Assembly (NCBI GenBank): GCA_037975125.1
Contig: CM075853.1
Location: 24,563,399 to 24,627,398, forward strand
Direction of reading: 5' to 3'
Length of the DNA stretch: 64,000 bases
Origin: Latrodectus hesperus
Taxonomy: Eukaryota; Arthropoda; Arachnida; Araneae; Theridiidae
The notes beneath the pieces were generated by a model, which worked only from the letters and a program-made list of their open reading frames with translations, was not told the origin of the DNA and made no database searches. The translations under genes were made by a program, and so were the position numbers. The first letter of the stretch is position 1. Every line of letters starts with the position of its first letter. This document shows, piece after piece, positions 62,401-64,000 of this stretch.

Positions 62401-63986
62401 TATTTCCACACAAGAGAGTCTACACATCTACTCTCAAGAAAGACGTCTGTCCAAAGTATGTACACTTTAATCCCCAGAGGGCACAAATTAATTCTAATTA
62501 GGAGGATCTATTATTTAGAAAGAGTAAGCACACAGACAGTACTTTAATATCCTTAGATTAATTTCTTAGTTTTTATTCTTACAAAAATTTTGAAGGTCAA
62601 AAAGTTCAGAAATAAAGATATCAAACAAGCACTAGTACAATTTTTTGCATCACGAGGTGAGATATTTTTTTAAAAAAAATGGGTGTACAAATTGCCATCA
62701 TGCTGGTGAGTAGTAATTAATAATGATGACGATTATATTATTTAATAAAGTTTATATTGAAAATAAAAAAAAATTGTATTTTTTTTTGTCTGAAAATTAA
62801 GGAAATTATAATTTTAGACAGTAATTTTCTTTTATTTACAAATAAATATAACTTTTCAAGTATTCGTAAAAAGAATTAATTCTTCGGTTTTTATATGTAT
62901 ACATTATGTATTTCTATTGATAGATTTATCAATAGAAATACATAATGTACTCTTAACATCTGATTCTAAAAATTAAGGTGTTTCAATTAAAATTTGTATA
63001 TTAACTACAAAATAATTTTCGATTACCTGGTTTCTGGCGCAGCTTATCTCATCTGATAATCTTGCACTAGTAAACTCAAATTTAAAATAATTTTGTAAAA
63101 GACACTGTAAAAGATAAATATGTATATTATTTGTATAGTACATTATATCAAATCCAAAATAATTTCTTAAGACACACTGTAAAAGATAAATATATGTGAT
63201 ATTTGTATAGTGCATTACATATAAAAATTGAAGAGAGATTCAAAGAAAAGAGTTAACTACTTTTGTTATAAAAATTATTGTGGTAACATCATATTATACA
63301 TTTCTAGTTTAATTTAAACATCTTGCAGATGTTATTAATAAAGGTCTGTGTTCTTTACATGTTTTAAATAAAAACTTGATGTGTTTGCAGTTAAAGTGAA
63401 AAATTTTATGATAGCTGAAAAATTAAATAAAAACACTGGCATGTATTATTAATATCATTTGAATGATGGATCTGAAACTTAATTTCTAAACTTAAAAATT
63501 CAAAGAATAATAGGCTGTGGAATCATCAACATAGTGTTTTCTTGATATTATTTTTTAGATATAATTAGTAGATAACACATTTAAAAAGTTTTGTCAATTT
63601 CATTTACTCATTGTTTTTTTAAAGATAAAATTATGTATTTTTTTGTTGTTGTTAGAAGAATATGGTTTTGAACTAAAAGAGGAACATAAAAGTGAGTAAC
63701 ATTTTAAAAATTCTTATTATTTTTAAAAATTATTAATCAGTTTGTTATTTTTCATCTTCATAATTAAATCATTTTTCCAATATAAATTTAATAATAGAAA
63801 ATTGATTCTTCATTTTTATTTTATTCTAACAGATATTTTGCTATAAATGTTTGTTTTTTATTCCAATACAACAGCATTAATAATTTATCTCTTGAAATAT
63901 TTTTCAAGATCTATAAATCAAGTAGATATCTTCATAATTTTCTCATGTTAAATTCTTCTATAGGAAATAAATCATGTATTCAAAAG
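4575..63986 (+). CDS. PHD-bromodomain-PWWP chromatin reader, ZMYND8/ZMYND11 family (10 internal exons; both ends outside window)
   Basis: Ten exons (4575-4808, 6367-6435, 20146-20242, 37597-37724, 38757-38816, 50952-51004, 56028-56241, 57365-57467, 63656-63691, 63964-63986) each have AG before and GT after. They join in consistent phase to 339 codons without a stop. Domain order is a PHD finger (residues ~1-45), a bromodomain (~78-150), a Cys-x2-Cys linker (~161), a PWWP domain (~177-230) and a charged C-terminal extension. This is the family order of ZMYND8 and ZMYND11, nuclear readers of histone marks that recruit transcriptional repressors; both end in a MYND finger, expected downstream of this window. 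The stretch after the PWWP resembles ZMYND8 ([14 protein letters not shown]), but the bromodomain carries ZMYND11-like Tyr at the acetyl-lysine position. The sequence is divergent, so it may be a lineage-specific paralogue. Open phase across ten exons argues for a functional gene. Family assignment is confident; orthology is not. Confidence 0.85.
4809..6366. other. Intron 1, AT-rich
   Basis: This is 1.56 kb of AT-rich sequence with no transposon that I can recognise. It is one of the few introns free of identifiable insertions. Confidence 0.55.
6367..6435 (+). CDS. Exon b: bromodomain ZA-loop segment
   Basis: This 69-nt exon lies between acceptor tttgtag and donor GTAAGT, phase 0 to 0, and encodes 23 residues starting [15 protein letters not shown]. 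The match to the family is weak at sequence level. The call rests on clean splice sites, preserved phase and its position between the PHD and the bromodomain core exons. Confidence 0.7.
6436..7259. other. Start of intron 2, AT-rich
   Basis: Nothing recognised before the hAT copy that begins near 7260. Confidence 0.5.
7260..10439 (+). mobile_element. hAT element, 5'-truncated (copy 2)
   Basis: It begins at the [11 protein letters not shown] zinc-finger codons shared with copy 3 and ends in the right terminal repeat (aaatctgtacgaactctg). Transposase remnants run 7262-9240, then about 1.2 kb of non-coding 3' sequence. Relative to copy 1, the 3' region carries a tandem duplication (~9525-9740 and ~9785-10000). 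The 5' terminal repeat and the first ~500 bp are missing. Confidence 0.8.
7262..9240 (+). pseudogene. hAT-family transposase pseudogene
   Basis: The order is a C2H2/BED-like finger remnant (SHMKGKKH), a central region broken by many stops, and an open C-terminal piece (8622-8837 and 8865-9240). The last piece contains [21 protein letters not shown], the counterpart of the hAT dimerisation motif (S-x-E-R-x-F-S), and a Lys/Gln-rich end. hAT transposases excise and insert DNA with 8-bp target duplications. Stops before and between blocks make this copy inactive. Confidence 0.8.
10440..11196. other. AT-rich intronic sequence
   Basis: Nothing recognised apart from homopolymer runs. Confidence 0.5.
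11197..12062. mobile_element. Non-autonomous TIR element (CATAGCTGCCAACTC family)
   Basis: The left end reads catagctgccaactctactg with cctgatttttc repeats. The right end is an imperfect inverse (CAGTAGATTCTACTGATTTT, ending ggttgaaaggtatg). No coding sequence is seen. A TA microsatellite has grown inside it. A single end of the same family occurs at 45435-45591 in reverse orientation. No clean target duplication is visible, so the superfamily is open (hAT-like is possible). Confidence 0.6.
11391..11462. repeat. (TA)n microsatellite
   Basis: An almost pure TA tract of about 70 bp. Open frames across it encode only Tyr-Ile repeats and are not genes. Confidence 0.95.
12063..12470. other. AT-rich intronic sequence
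   Basis: Nothing recognised between the TIR element and the LINE 5' region. Confidence 0.45.
13069..13302 (+). pseudogene. LINE ORF1 fragment
   Basis: Seventy-seven residues starting [20 protein letters not shown] and containing a repeated beta-alpha-like pattern ([19 protein letters not shown]). It resembles the N-terminal ORF1 region of arachnid-type LINEs by order and position. There is no zinc knuckle within the open stretch. It is truncated by a stop. Confidence 0.55.
14960..15750 (+). pseudogene. LINE reverse transcriptase remnant
   Basis: The open part 14968-15177 holds [20 protein letters not shown] and [12 protein letters not shown], matching the RT blocks usually read as SYRPIxLxSxxxKxxE and GFRxGRSTxDxxL. 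Further on, LYIDDL is the catalytic YxDD box and VNEFRFLDV matches the block after it. Stops and frame changes separate the blocks. Confidence 0.85.
16093..16272 (+). repeat. tRNA-derived SINE with 15-bp target duplication
   Basis: A 180-bp unit flanked by perfect direct repeats ccttgtctcataaga (16078-16092 and 16273-16287). The head reads as a tRNA-like Pol III promoter: an A-box-like stretch around gaatggttagtgg and a B-box-like gggttagaacccc. The tail ends in caaaccaaccaa. It is inserted in the LINE RNase H region, so it is younger than the LINE. The other copies are at 2042/2904 and 34165. Confidence 0.88.
17025..17290 (+). repeat. tRNA-derived SINE, second family
   Basis: gggctgtggtagcttagtgg is an A-box-like tRNA head, followed about 45 bp later by a degenerate B-box (gaatgcagttccc) and a non-tRNA body with the cctgttaaatctgtaaaat motif. 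It sits in the 3' part of the LINE, whose coding sequence resumes afterwards. The right boundary is approximate. Confidence 0.65.
17691..18849. other. AT-rich intronic sequence
   Basis: Nothing recognised. Confidence 0.5.
18850..19690 (+). mobile_element. Tc1-like element relic
   Basis: The transposase is readable on + in pieces. [17 protein letters not shown] near 18958 is the N-terminal helix-turn-helix. Then come [34 protein letters not shown] near 19360-19430 (the Tc1 block usually read as FSDESxFxLFP...VYVWR) and [17 protein letters not shown] near 19570 (the Asp block). Stops are numerous. A 12-bp-arm hairpin (18870-18881 with 18889-18900) lies at its left side. Ends are not defined. 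Confidence 0.75.
19691..20145. other. End of intron 2
   Basis: AT-rich, with the T-rich tract expected before the acceptor of exon c. Nothing else recognised. Confidence 0.5.
20146..20242 (+). CDS. Exon c: bromodomain core
   Basis: The acceptor is ttttttcag and the donor is GTAATT; the exon has 97 nt and ends in phase 1. It encodes a segment ending [14 protein letters not shown]. This aligns with the B-helix and BC-loop of ZMYND8 (HNCIIYNGG) and ZMYND11 (HNTVIFYGA). The Asn that normally hydrogen-bonds acetyl-lysine is replaced by Tyr. Confidence 0.85.
20439..20635 (+). repeat. Five 16-bp subterminal repeats in the piggyBac derivative
   Basis: Copies at 20439-20454, 20483-20498, 20527-20542, about 20573-20587 (opposite orientation) and 20620-20635. 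All are variants of AACGAGTTCYGCTCGC, and some form a GAGCTGAGCTC palindrome. Subterminal repeats in piggyBac elements are known transposase-binding sites; that role here is inference. Confidence 0.75.
20776..20895 (+). pseudogene. piggyBac transposase N-terminal fragment
   Basis: About 36 codons from ATG 20776, basic then acidic ([20 protein letters not shown]). This fits the acidic N-terminal region of piggyBac-family transposases. The catalytic DDD domain is absent, so mobilisation would depend on another copy. Confidence 0.65.
21290..21925 (+). pseudogene. ZBED5/GTF2IRD2-like hAT transposase fragment
   Basis: The open stretch 21360-21605 contains [20 protein letters not shown], then [23 protein letters not shown]. 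This is the W-L-x-D-L-A-F-L-x-D-x-T-x-H-L-N-x-L-N-x-K-L-Q-G block conserved in ZBED5/SCAND3-like hAT proteins. Beyond 21608 similarity continues weakly with stops until about 21920. It is a different hAT lineage from the CAGGGTTCG family here. No ends were found. Confidence 0.6.
21926..22520 (-). other. Possible transposon debris, minus strand
   Basis: A short minus-strand stretch near 22050-22140 reads [19 protein letters not shown], resembling the second helix-turn-helix linker of mariner-like transposases. No flanking repeats or catalytic blocks are seen, so it is only a suggestion. Confidence 0.25.
22521..22598. repeat. Imperfect hairpin (~35-bp arms)
   Basis: Left arm 22521-22557 and right arm 22564-22598 pair with several mismatches around taagtcagtagaggacaaat. 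It could be a miniature inverted-repeat element. Confidence 0.6.
23151..23532 (-). mobile_element. LINE 3' fragment nested in hAT copy 3
   Basis: It closely matches 2080-2470. It has the same CTT-rich tail, the same C-terminal finger segment (23444-23238, [20 protein letters not shown], one zinc Cys lost), and the same join to the ORF1-like SSGESQE segment. It is 5' truncated at about 23532. Confidence 0.75.
23639..24660 (+). pseudogene. hAT transposase pseudogene, N-terminal half (copy 3)
   Basis: The open part 23639-24007 covers [20 protein letters not shown] (remnant of the C-x2-C half of the zinc finger) and [17 protein letters not shown] (the His half). After 24010 stops accumulate. The reading frame is then cut by the piggyBac insertion at 24665 and never recovers a C-terminus as good as copy 2's. 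Confidence 0.75.
24820..25431 (-). pseudogene. copia linker and start of reverse transcriptase
   Basis: An acidic linker ([15 protein letters not shown]) is followed by a basic region. After a stop near 25153 the frame continues to [20 protein letters not shown] and [11 protein letters not shown], the opening block of copia RT. The palm motifs (YVDD) are absent because the element is truncated. Confidence 0.85.
25450..26382 (-). pseudogene. copia integrase
   Basis: The zinc-binding N-terminus (HRRFGHIS...CEPCK) is followed by the DDE core: Asp in LLYADVWGP, Asp in FRSDNGTEF, Glu in the TEQNGVSE block. Then come [19 protein letters not shown] and the copia C-terminal RKRFLVGY. One in-frame TAG (after EFVNR, 25903) splits it into two open stretches. 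Integrase inserts the cDNA into the genome. The good preservation suggests a relatively recent copy. Confidence 0.92.
26423..26788 (-). pseudogene. copia protease region
   Basis: [18 protein letters not shown] carries the aspartic protease site, here DTAA where copia elements usually have DSGA or DTGA. The [20 protein letters not shown] block is the conserved copia segment before integrase. 121 codons are open. Confidence 0.88.
27162..27800 (-). pseudogene. copia gag (frameshifted)
   Basis: The start [20 protein letters not shown] near 27798 is the typical copia gag opening (L-x-x-x-N-Y-x-x-W). It is followed by [14 protein letters not shown] and, in the next frame (27632-27417), [17 protein letters not shown]...[10 protein letters not shown] third segment ends at 27162. 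A degenerate CCHC knuckle (CFGCQQPGH) follows near 27130, with a stop inside it and the last Cys changed. Gag forms the particle that packages element RNA. Confidence 0.85.
28455..28565. repeat. (TA)n microsatellite
   Basis: About 100 bp of near-pure TA with a few ATAC interruptions, at the copia/piggyBac boundary. The open frame across it is not a gene. Confidence 0.95.
28629..28872 (+). pseudogene. piggyBac transposase N-terminal fragment
   Basis: From ATG 28629 the frame reads [16 protein letters not shown], then an acidic Ser/Asp-rich region with one in-frame TAG (after VPKPLDQS) and continues [20 protein letters not shown]. Acidic N-termini are typical of piggyBac transposases. The catalytic domain is missing. 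Confidence 0.65.
29244..30125 (-). mobile_element. Merlin-like (IS1016/ISXO2-type) element nested in hAT copy 3
   Basis: Ends GGTACTTACGTATTATCGCA and TGCGATAATATGTAAGTACC are inverted repeats of about 24 bp with one mismatch. They are flanked by ctttttc and cttttttc, an approximately 8-bp duplication of hAT sequence. Minus-strand remnants read [20 protein letters not shown] (N-terminal) and [20 protein letters not shown], then [12 protein letters not shown] (C-terminal), as in ISXO2/Merlin transposases. The catalytic middle is deleted. Confidence 0.8.
29540..29840 (-). pseudogene. Merlin transposase remnant
   Basis: The N-terminal Cys-containing segment and the C-terminal [18 protein letters not shown] segment lie within about 300 bp, too close to hold the full DDE core. 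The protein has therefore lost most of its catalytic domain by internal deletion. It could only move with help in trans. Confidence 0.7.
30655..32336. other. AT-rich intronic sequence with a weak direct-repeat pair
   Basis: Two related ~90-bp stretches occur at about 31597-31690 and 32129-32220, sharing aggatatccatgaa/aggatagccatgaa and actagtttcagttcctttag/actagtttcggttcctttga. They may be terminal repeats of an old element. Nothing coding is seen. Confidence 0.4.
32337..32402. repeat. (TA)n microsatellite
   Basis: A pure TA tract of about 65 bp. Confidence 0.95.
32403..32755. other. AT-rich intronic sequence
   Basis: Nothing recognised. Confidence 0.5.
32756..33571 (-). mobile_element. 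Mariner-like deletion derivative with ~105-bp inverted repeats
   Basis: TA at 32756-32757 and 33570-33571. Left arm 32758-32860 and right arm 33464-33569 are inverted copies with scattered mismatches (shared core cataactttcgaataaaaga / cataaatttcgaataaaaaa). The interior carries a minus-strand transposase N-terminus fused directly to the C-terminus. The right end starts TACAGGGTGTTT; the left end has lost the CAG. Confidence 0.85.
32885..33373 (-). pseudogene. Mariner-like transposase, N- and C-terminus joined
   Basis: The N-terminal part [20 protein letters not shown] and [19 protein letters not shown] is the double helix-turn-helix region. After two stops it passes straight to [20 protein letters not shown], the C-terminal block carrying the last catalytic Asp. 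The middle catalytic section with the first Asp residues is deleted, so no active enzyme is possible. Confidence 0.8.
33572..34164. other. AT-rich intronic sequence
   Basis: Nothing recognised. Confidence 0.5.
34165..34240 (+). repeat. SINE 3' tail fragment
   Basis: gactttaaattgtagatccc, ttagccatcatgtgccaaaa and aaataaaccaaat match the tail of the SINE family at 2904 and 16093. The tRNA-like head is missing. Confidence 0.7.
34241..34789. other. AT-rich intronic sequence
   Basis: Nothing recognised. Confidence 0.5.
34790..35074 (+). promoter_or_regulatory. Probable copia 5' LTR with TATA box
   Basis: It starts TG and ends CA, immediately upstream of the gag leader. TATAAATA at 34952-34959 would be the Pol II TATA box. 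No second LTR is available for comparison, so the boundaries are inferred. Confidence 0.55.
35160..35896 (+). pseudogene. copia gag (frameshifted before zinc knuckles)
   Basis: From ATG 35160: [20 protein letters not shown], with the classic FDGKNFxxWxxR opening, then [20 protein letters not shown] and [15 protein letters not shown], all standard copia gag (UBN2-type) blocks. After about codon 200 the frame shifts. The knuckles [14 protein letters not shown] and [14 protein letters not shown] are read in another frame (35793-35890). The gag core is otherwise intact. It packages the element RNA. Confidence 0.9.
35894..36413 (+). pseudogene. copia protease and start of integrase
   Basis: [13 protein letters not shown] carries the protease catalytic DSGT. 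After a frameshift, 36004-36413 reads [20 protein letters not shown], then [16 protein letters not shown], the conserved pre-integrase segment, and ends with [13 protein letters not shown], the first His of the integrase zinc finger. It is truncated there. Confidence 0.88.
36414..37596. other. End of intron 3
   Basis: AT-rich. No repeat or coding similarity recognised before the exon d acceptor. Confidence 0.5.
37597..37724 (+). CDS. Exon d: bromodomain C-helix and Cys-rich linker
   Basis: The acceptor is ctttatgcag and the donor is GTAAGT; the exon has 128 nt and completes the split Val codon from exon c. [14 protein letters not shown] fits the last bromodomain helix. It is followed by GCLQC, matching the first Cys pair of the small zinc finger between bromodomain and PWWP in this family. 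The second pair is not preserved; only NIC remains before the next exon. Confidence 0.85.
37725..38756. other. Intron 4
   Basis: AT-rich, with a short ACAC/GTGT hairpin-like simple repeat near 38175-38202. Some stretches (37840-38110) resemble the 5' part of the hAT family (attagatggt..., ttaattgattttcttctatttg), so an old hAT fragment is possible. Confidence 0.45.
38757..38816 (+). CDS. Exon e: start of PWWP domain
   Basis: This 60-nt exon has acceptor tatttttag and donor GTATAC, phase 0 to 0. [16 protein letters not shown] is a clear PWWP signature (here SYWP), close to the ZMYND11 and ZMYND8 equivalents. The aromatic residues that form the methyl-lysine cage in this family (F, Y/F, W) are present. 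Confidence 0.92.
38817..39416. other. Start of intron 5
   Basis: AT-rich, nothing recognised. A minus-strand open frame here runs across exon e and is a shadow. Confidence 0.5.
40086..40120. repeat. Perfect 13-bp-arm hairpin
   Basis: ttttaaaagaagc (40086-40098) and gcttcttttaaaa (40108-40120) with a 9-base loop, in the 3' part of the gypsy element. Confidence 0.85.
40490..40541. repeat. Hairpin with 22-bp arms
   Basis: Arms 40490-40511 and 40520-40541 pair with a single mismatch and an 8-base loop. It lies in the gypsy element region, in a stretch I could not assign to a gene. Confidence 0.9.
41260..41650 (-). pseudogene. gypsy reverse transcriptase fragment
   Basis: In shifting frames the minus strand reads [18 protein letters not shown], then [13 protein letters not shown] and [18 protein letters not shown]. 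These match the RT blocks N-S-x-V-x-V-x-K-x-x-G-K-L-R-I-C-L-D, D-A-x-x-x-F-W-Q-I-P and the P-F-G-x-x-x-A-P-E-x-F region of Ty3/gypsy. The YxDD box is not recovered. Confidence 0.85.
42740..42800 (-). pseudogene. gypsy protease fragment
   Basis: [18 protein letters not shown] on the minus strand contains the aspartic protease motif DTGA followed by C-N-V-L-P, as in gypsy pol. The surroundings are broken. Confidence 0.7.
43150..43400 (-). pseudogene. gypsy gag fragment
   Basis: The minus strand reads [20 protein letters not shown] followed by [20 protein letters not shown] and [20 protein letters not shown]. This is the standard N-terminal gag block of animal gypsy elements (F-x-G-x-x-x-x-N-W-x-x-W-x-Q-x-F). 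The open reading continues about 65 codons. Confidence 0.8.
44400..45173 (-). pseudogene. BEL/Pao integrase
   Basis: 44979-45173 reads [13 protein letters not shown] and [20 protein letters not shown], the core block with the first catalytic Asp replaced by Asn. 44679-44873 reads [20 protein letters not shown], then [14 protein letters not shown], the block after the catalytic Glu. The [10 protein letters not shown]-terminal motif follows near 44450. The frame is broken between blocks. Confidence 0.85.
45435..45591 (-). repeat. Single end of the CATAGCTGCCAACTC element
   Basis: In reverse complement it reads catagctgccaactctactg, followed by the same body as 11197-11340, for about 155 bp. 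Only one terminus is present. Confidence 0.75.
45702..46049 (-). pseudogene. BEL/Pao RT/RNase H linker region
   Basis: 115 codons are open. [20 protein letters not shown], then [20 protein letters not shown] and [17 protein letters not shown], match the Pao segment L-W-x-x-K-x-x-W-D-x-x-L-P ... H-x-F-x-D-A-S-x-x-A-Y-x-A-x-x-Y. It is the RNase H entry of pol. Confidence 0.85.
46280..46790 (-). mobile_element. LINE 5' fragment with endonuclease start
   Basis: It is inserted in the BEL/Pao RT. The minus strand starts from GC-richer 5'-UTR-like sequence, then [20 protein letters not shown] and [12 protein letters not shown], the opening of the APE-type endonuclease; the catalytic Glu of I-V-E-S is Lys here. 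It breaks off near ILQTD at 46290. A 5' piece without a 3' end is unusual for LINEs and suggests later deletion. Confidence 0.75.
46990..47450 (-). pseudogene. BEL/Pao protease-RT junction
   Basis: [20 protein letters not shown] matches the Pao block that follows protease (D-I-L-I-G-A-D-x-F-W-E-L-L). [20 protein letters not shown] then begins the RT domain. [27 protein letters not shown] has a stop in place of one residue. It ends at the [14 protein letters not shown] block just before the LINE insertion. Confidence 0.82.
48330..49020 (-). mobile_element. Tc1-like element, partial
   Basis: The outer end at 49018 reads, in reverse complement, CACTGCTGGACAATTGCTAA with TA outside. The minus-strand transposase includes VRSTT-like and [16 protein letters not shown] remnants near 48690-48780. 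A catalytic segment follows near 48490-48340 ([20 protein letters not shown] and [11 protein letters not shown]). It is less AT-rich than its surroundings. The opposite end is lost near 48330. Confidence 0.8.
48338..48790 (-). pseudogene. Tc1 transposase pseudogene
   Basis: It contains the linker between the helix-turn-helix and the DDE domain and part of the catalytic domain up to the block normally read V-M-V-W-A/G-G-I. Frameshifts separate 48490-48600 from 48610-48780. The C-terminal Glu region is missing. Confidence 0.75.
49021..50951. other. End of intron 5, AT-rich
   Basis: The largest stretch without an identifiable insertion. An open frame at 49121-49480 has no family resemblance and AT-driven composition. 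Nothing else recognised. Confidence 0.5.
50952..51004 (+). CDS. Exon f: PWWP beta-strands
   Basis: The acceptor is tttttttag and the donor is GTAAGT; the exon has 53 nt and ends in phase 2. [18 protein letters not shown] matches the second PWWP strands (family pattern Q-V-x-V/A-R-F-F-G-x-H), so the third cage aromatic is kept. It lies 12.1 kb from exon e, across an intron filled with retrotransposons. Confidence 0.85.
51178..52095. repeat. Direct-repeat pair, possible small LTR-type element
   Basis: About 170-bp related stretches at 51178-51350 and 51925-52090 share tactatccaagaataacacaa / tactatgcaagaataacata, cagaagaacat/caaaagagcat and gaagttattga. They lie about 750 bp apart. The interior has no coding similarity that I recognise. 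This could be a small non-autonomous LTR element or two copies of one repeat. Confidence 0.55.
52116..54011 (+). mobile_element. hAT element (copy 5), both ends present
   Basis: The left end is CAGGGTTTGTACAATTTC (52116) and the right end tcttaacaaactctg (54011). Flanks ttgtaatat and gtaatacaa share gtaata, suggesting a degraded target duplication. The transposase N-terminus is readable near 52820-52915 as [28 protein letters not shown], spanning its zinc finger; 53135-53407 holds the next block. The C-terminal half is deleted, making this a ~1.9-kb derivative. Confidence 0.85.
52800..53410 (+). pseudogene. hAT transposase pseudogene, N-terminal part (copy 5)
   Basis: A C-x2-C...H zinc finger (CVDC ... 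SHMKGKK) shows this family has a BED/C2H2-type DNA-binding finger; the last His seen in copies 2 and 3 (KGKKH) is Val here. [17 protein letters not shown] and [12 protein letters not shown] follow. Frames change between blocks. Confidence 0.75.
54012..54889. other. AT-rich intronic sequence
   Basis: Nothing recognised. Confidence 0.5.
54890..55640 (-). mobile_element. Tc1-like element relic
   Basis: The minus-strand transposase starts at 55500 with [20 protein letters not shown], the N-terminal helix-turn-helix of a Tc1 subfamily. It continues [20 protein letters not shown] and later [15 protein letters not shown] near 55040, the catalytic block usually read F-S-D-E-S-x-F. The Asp in that block is Asn. 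Terminal repeats were not found. Confidence 0.78.
55030..55500 (-). pseudogene. Tc1 transposase pseudogene
   Basis: The first 63 codons are open from the likely native ATG at 55500. A stop after KTTC and later shifts break the rest. The second catalytic Asp is changed to Asn, and nothing is seen of the C-terminal Glu block. Confidence 0.75.
55641..56027. other. End of intron 6
   Basis: AT-rich, nothing recognised. Confidence 0.5.
56028..56241 (+). CDS. Exon g: end of PWWP and helical extension
   Basis: The acceptor is attgacag and the donor is GTGATT; 214 nt complete the split Gln codon. The exon starts [19 protein letters not shown], where ZMYND8 has an AWVP...LMSKEIPF stretch. It continues with [16 protein letters not shown], which parallels the ZMYND8 segment MEVYVENIRRKFG. 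The end is acidic and basic ([14 protein letters not shown]). Confidence 0.85.
56242..57364. other. Intron 7
   Basis: A 1.1-kb AT-rich intron without recognisable insertions. Confidence 0.55.
57365..57467 (+). CDS. Exon h: charged linker
   Basis: The acceptor is tcttttag and the donor is GTAATG; the exon has 103 nt, phase 0 to 1. It encodes [20 protein letters not shown] and a short Cys/Ser-containing end. There is no domain similarity. The phase and splice sites fit the series. Confidence 0.78.
57468..58560. other. Start of intron 8
   Basis: AT-rich, nothing recognised. Confidence 0.5.
58561..59060 (-). other. Possible LINE debris
   Basis: The minus strand near 58640-58680 reads [12 protein letters not shown], reminiscent of the LINE RT block L-x-I-N-x-x-K-T-K-x-M. 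Composition here (58960-59040) is less AT-rich than the flanks. Too little remains for a firm call. Confidence 0.3.
59061..60282. other. AT-rich intronic sequence
   Basis: Nothing recognised apart from a C9 run near 59399. Confidence 0.5.
60283..60354. repeat. Long hairpin, 30-bp arms
   Basis: Arms 60283-60312 and 60325-60354 pair with one mismatch around a 12-base loop. It could be a miniature inverted-repeat element or a small-RNA hairpin. Confidence 0.9.
60355..61856. other. AT-rich intronic sequence
   Basis: Nothing recognised. Confidence 0.5.
61857..62290 (-). pseudogene. copia integrase fragment
   Basis: The minus strand, in pieces, reads [20 protein letters not shown], then [32 protein letters not shown] and [20 protein letters not shown], with GIEH close by and a CPEQ block at the end. 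These are the copia integrase core: D in SDLCG, D replaced by N in MSNNGEY, and the region before the catalytic Glu. Stops are scattered. It belongs to a third copia lineage in this window; the rest of that element was not found. Confidence 0.85.
62291..62899. other. Intronic sequence beside the copia fragment
   Basis: Two occurrences of cacacagacag (62338-62348 and 62530-62540) about 190 bp apart might mark an LTR remnant. Otherwise AT-rich with nothing recognised. Confidence 0.35.
62900..62949. repeat. Perfect palindrome, 23-bp arms with 4-base loop
   Basis: Arms 62900-62922 and 62927-62949 are exact reverse complements around gatt. A perfect long arm in sequence this AT-rich suggests recent formation or a foldback element. 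Confidence 0.95.
63076..63219. repeat. 72-bp tandem duplication
   Basis: Units 63076-63147 and 63148-63219 share actgtaaaagataaata and atttgtatagt, with about a dozen differences. Confidence 0.85.
63220..63655. other. End of intron 8
   Basis: AT-rich, nothing recognised before the exon i acceptor. Confidence 0.5.
63656..63691 (+). CDS. Exon i: short acidic exon
   Basis: The acceptor is ttgttgttag and the donor is GTGAGT; 36 nt encode [12 protein letters not shown] across the split codons, phase 1 to 1. It is very short, but both splice sites are strong and the frame is continuous with its neighbours. Confidence 0.65.
63964..63986 (+). CDS. Exon j: last exon visible, very short
   Basis: The acceptor is ttctatag and the donor is GTATGA; 23 nt encode (R)NKSCIQK and return to phase 0. 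At 23 nt it is near the lower limit of exon size, so the exact call is less sure. Only 14 bases of window follow. Confidence 0.5.
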
Positions 63987-64000
63987 GTATGAAATAAAGA

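Noticed and set aside
1..64000. CRISPR arrays, bacterial operons, phage or toxin-antitoxin systems
   Set aside because: No regularly spaced repeats or prokaryotic gene layout. The spliced gene and transposon content are eukaryotic.

Overview
This is an AT-rich eukaryotic window, most likely from an arthropod with a large, transposon-loaded genome. A spider or other arachnid is my best guess. That rests on multi-kilobase introns, canonical GT/AG splice sites, and a mix of Tc1/mariner, hAT, piggyBac, Merlin, LINE, tRNA-SINE, copia, gypsy and BEL/Pao remnants. I see no bacterial operons, no CRISPR array and no convincing stand-alone tRNA or rRNA gene.

One host gene spans nearly the whole window on the + strand. 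Ten exons between 4575 and 63986 join in consistent phase into 1017 nt (339 codons) with no stop. They encode an internal piece of a chromatin reader of the ZMYND8/ZMYND11 family: a PHD finger, a divergent bromodomain, a short Cys-rich linker, a PWWP domain and a charged C-terminal extension. The first exons (upstream of base 1) and the last ones (beyond base 64000, where a MYND finger would be expected) are outside the window. The bromodomain has Tyr where acetyl-lysine readers have Asn, which resembles ZMYND11.

Almost everything else is intronic transposon debris. Upstream of the PHD exon (1-4574): a hAT tail, two Tc1 relics, and a SINE split by a LINE derivative. Intron 2 (6436-20145): a long hAT copy, a TIR element with a TA microsatellite, a decayed 5-kb LINE carrying two SINEs, and a Tc1 relic. 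Intron 3 (20243-37596): a piggyBac mini-element, a ZBED5-like hAT fragment, and a deep nest in which a hAT element (22750-30647) holds a LINE fragment, a piggyBac element that itself holds a copia element, and a Merlin element. It is followed by a mariner-like deletion derivative and a second copia. Intron 5 (38817-50951): a Ty3/gypsy and a BEL/Pao element, both on the minus strand, a LINE endonuclease fragment and a Tc1 relic. Intron 6 (51005-56027): a repeat pair, another hAT copy and a Tc1 relic. Intron 8 (57468-63655): copia integrase debris, two long hairpins and a 72-bp tandem duplication.

Nothing in the window looks like a new multi-gene system. The most distinctive items are the divergent PHD-bromo-PWWP gene, the same-strand hAT family repeated through its introns, and several deletion-derived non-autonomous elements with intact ends.
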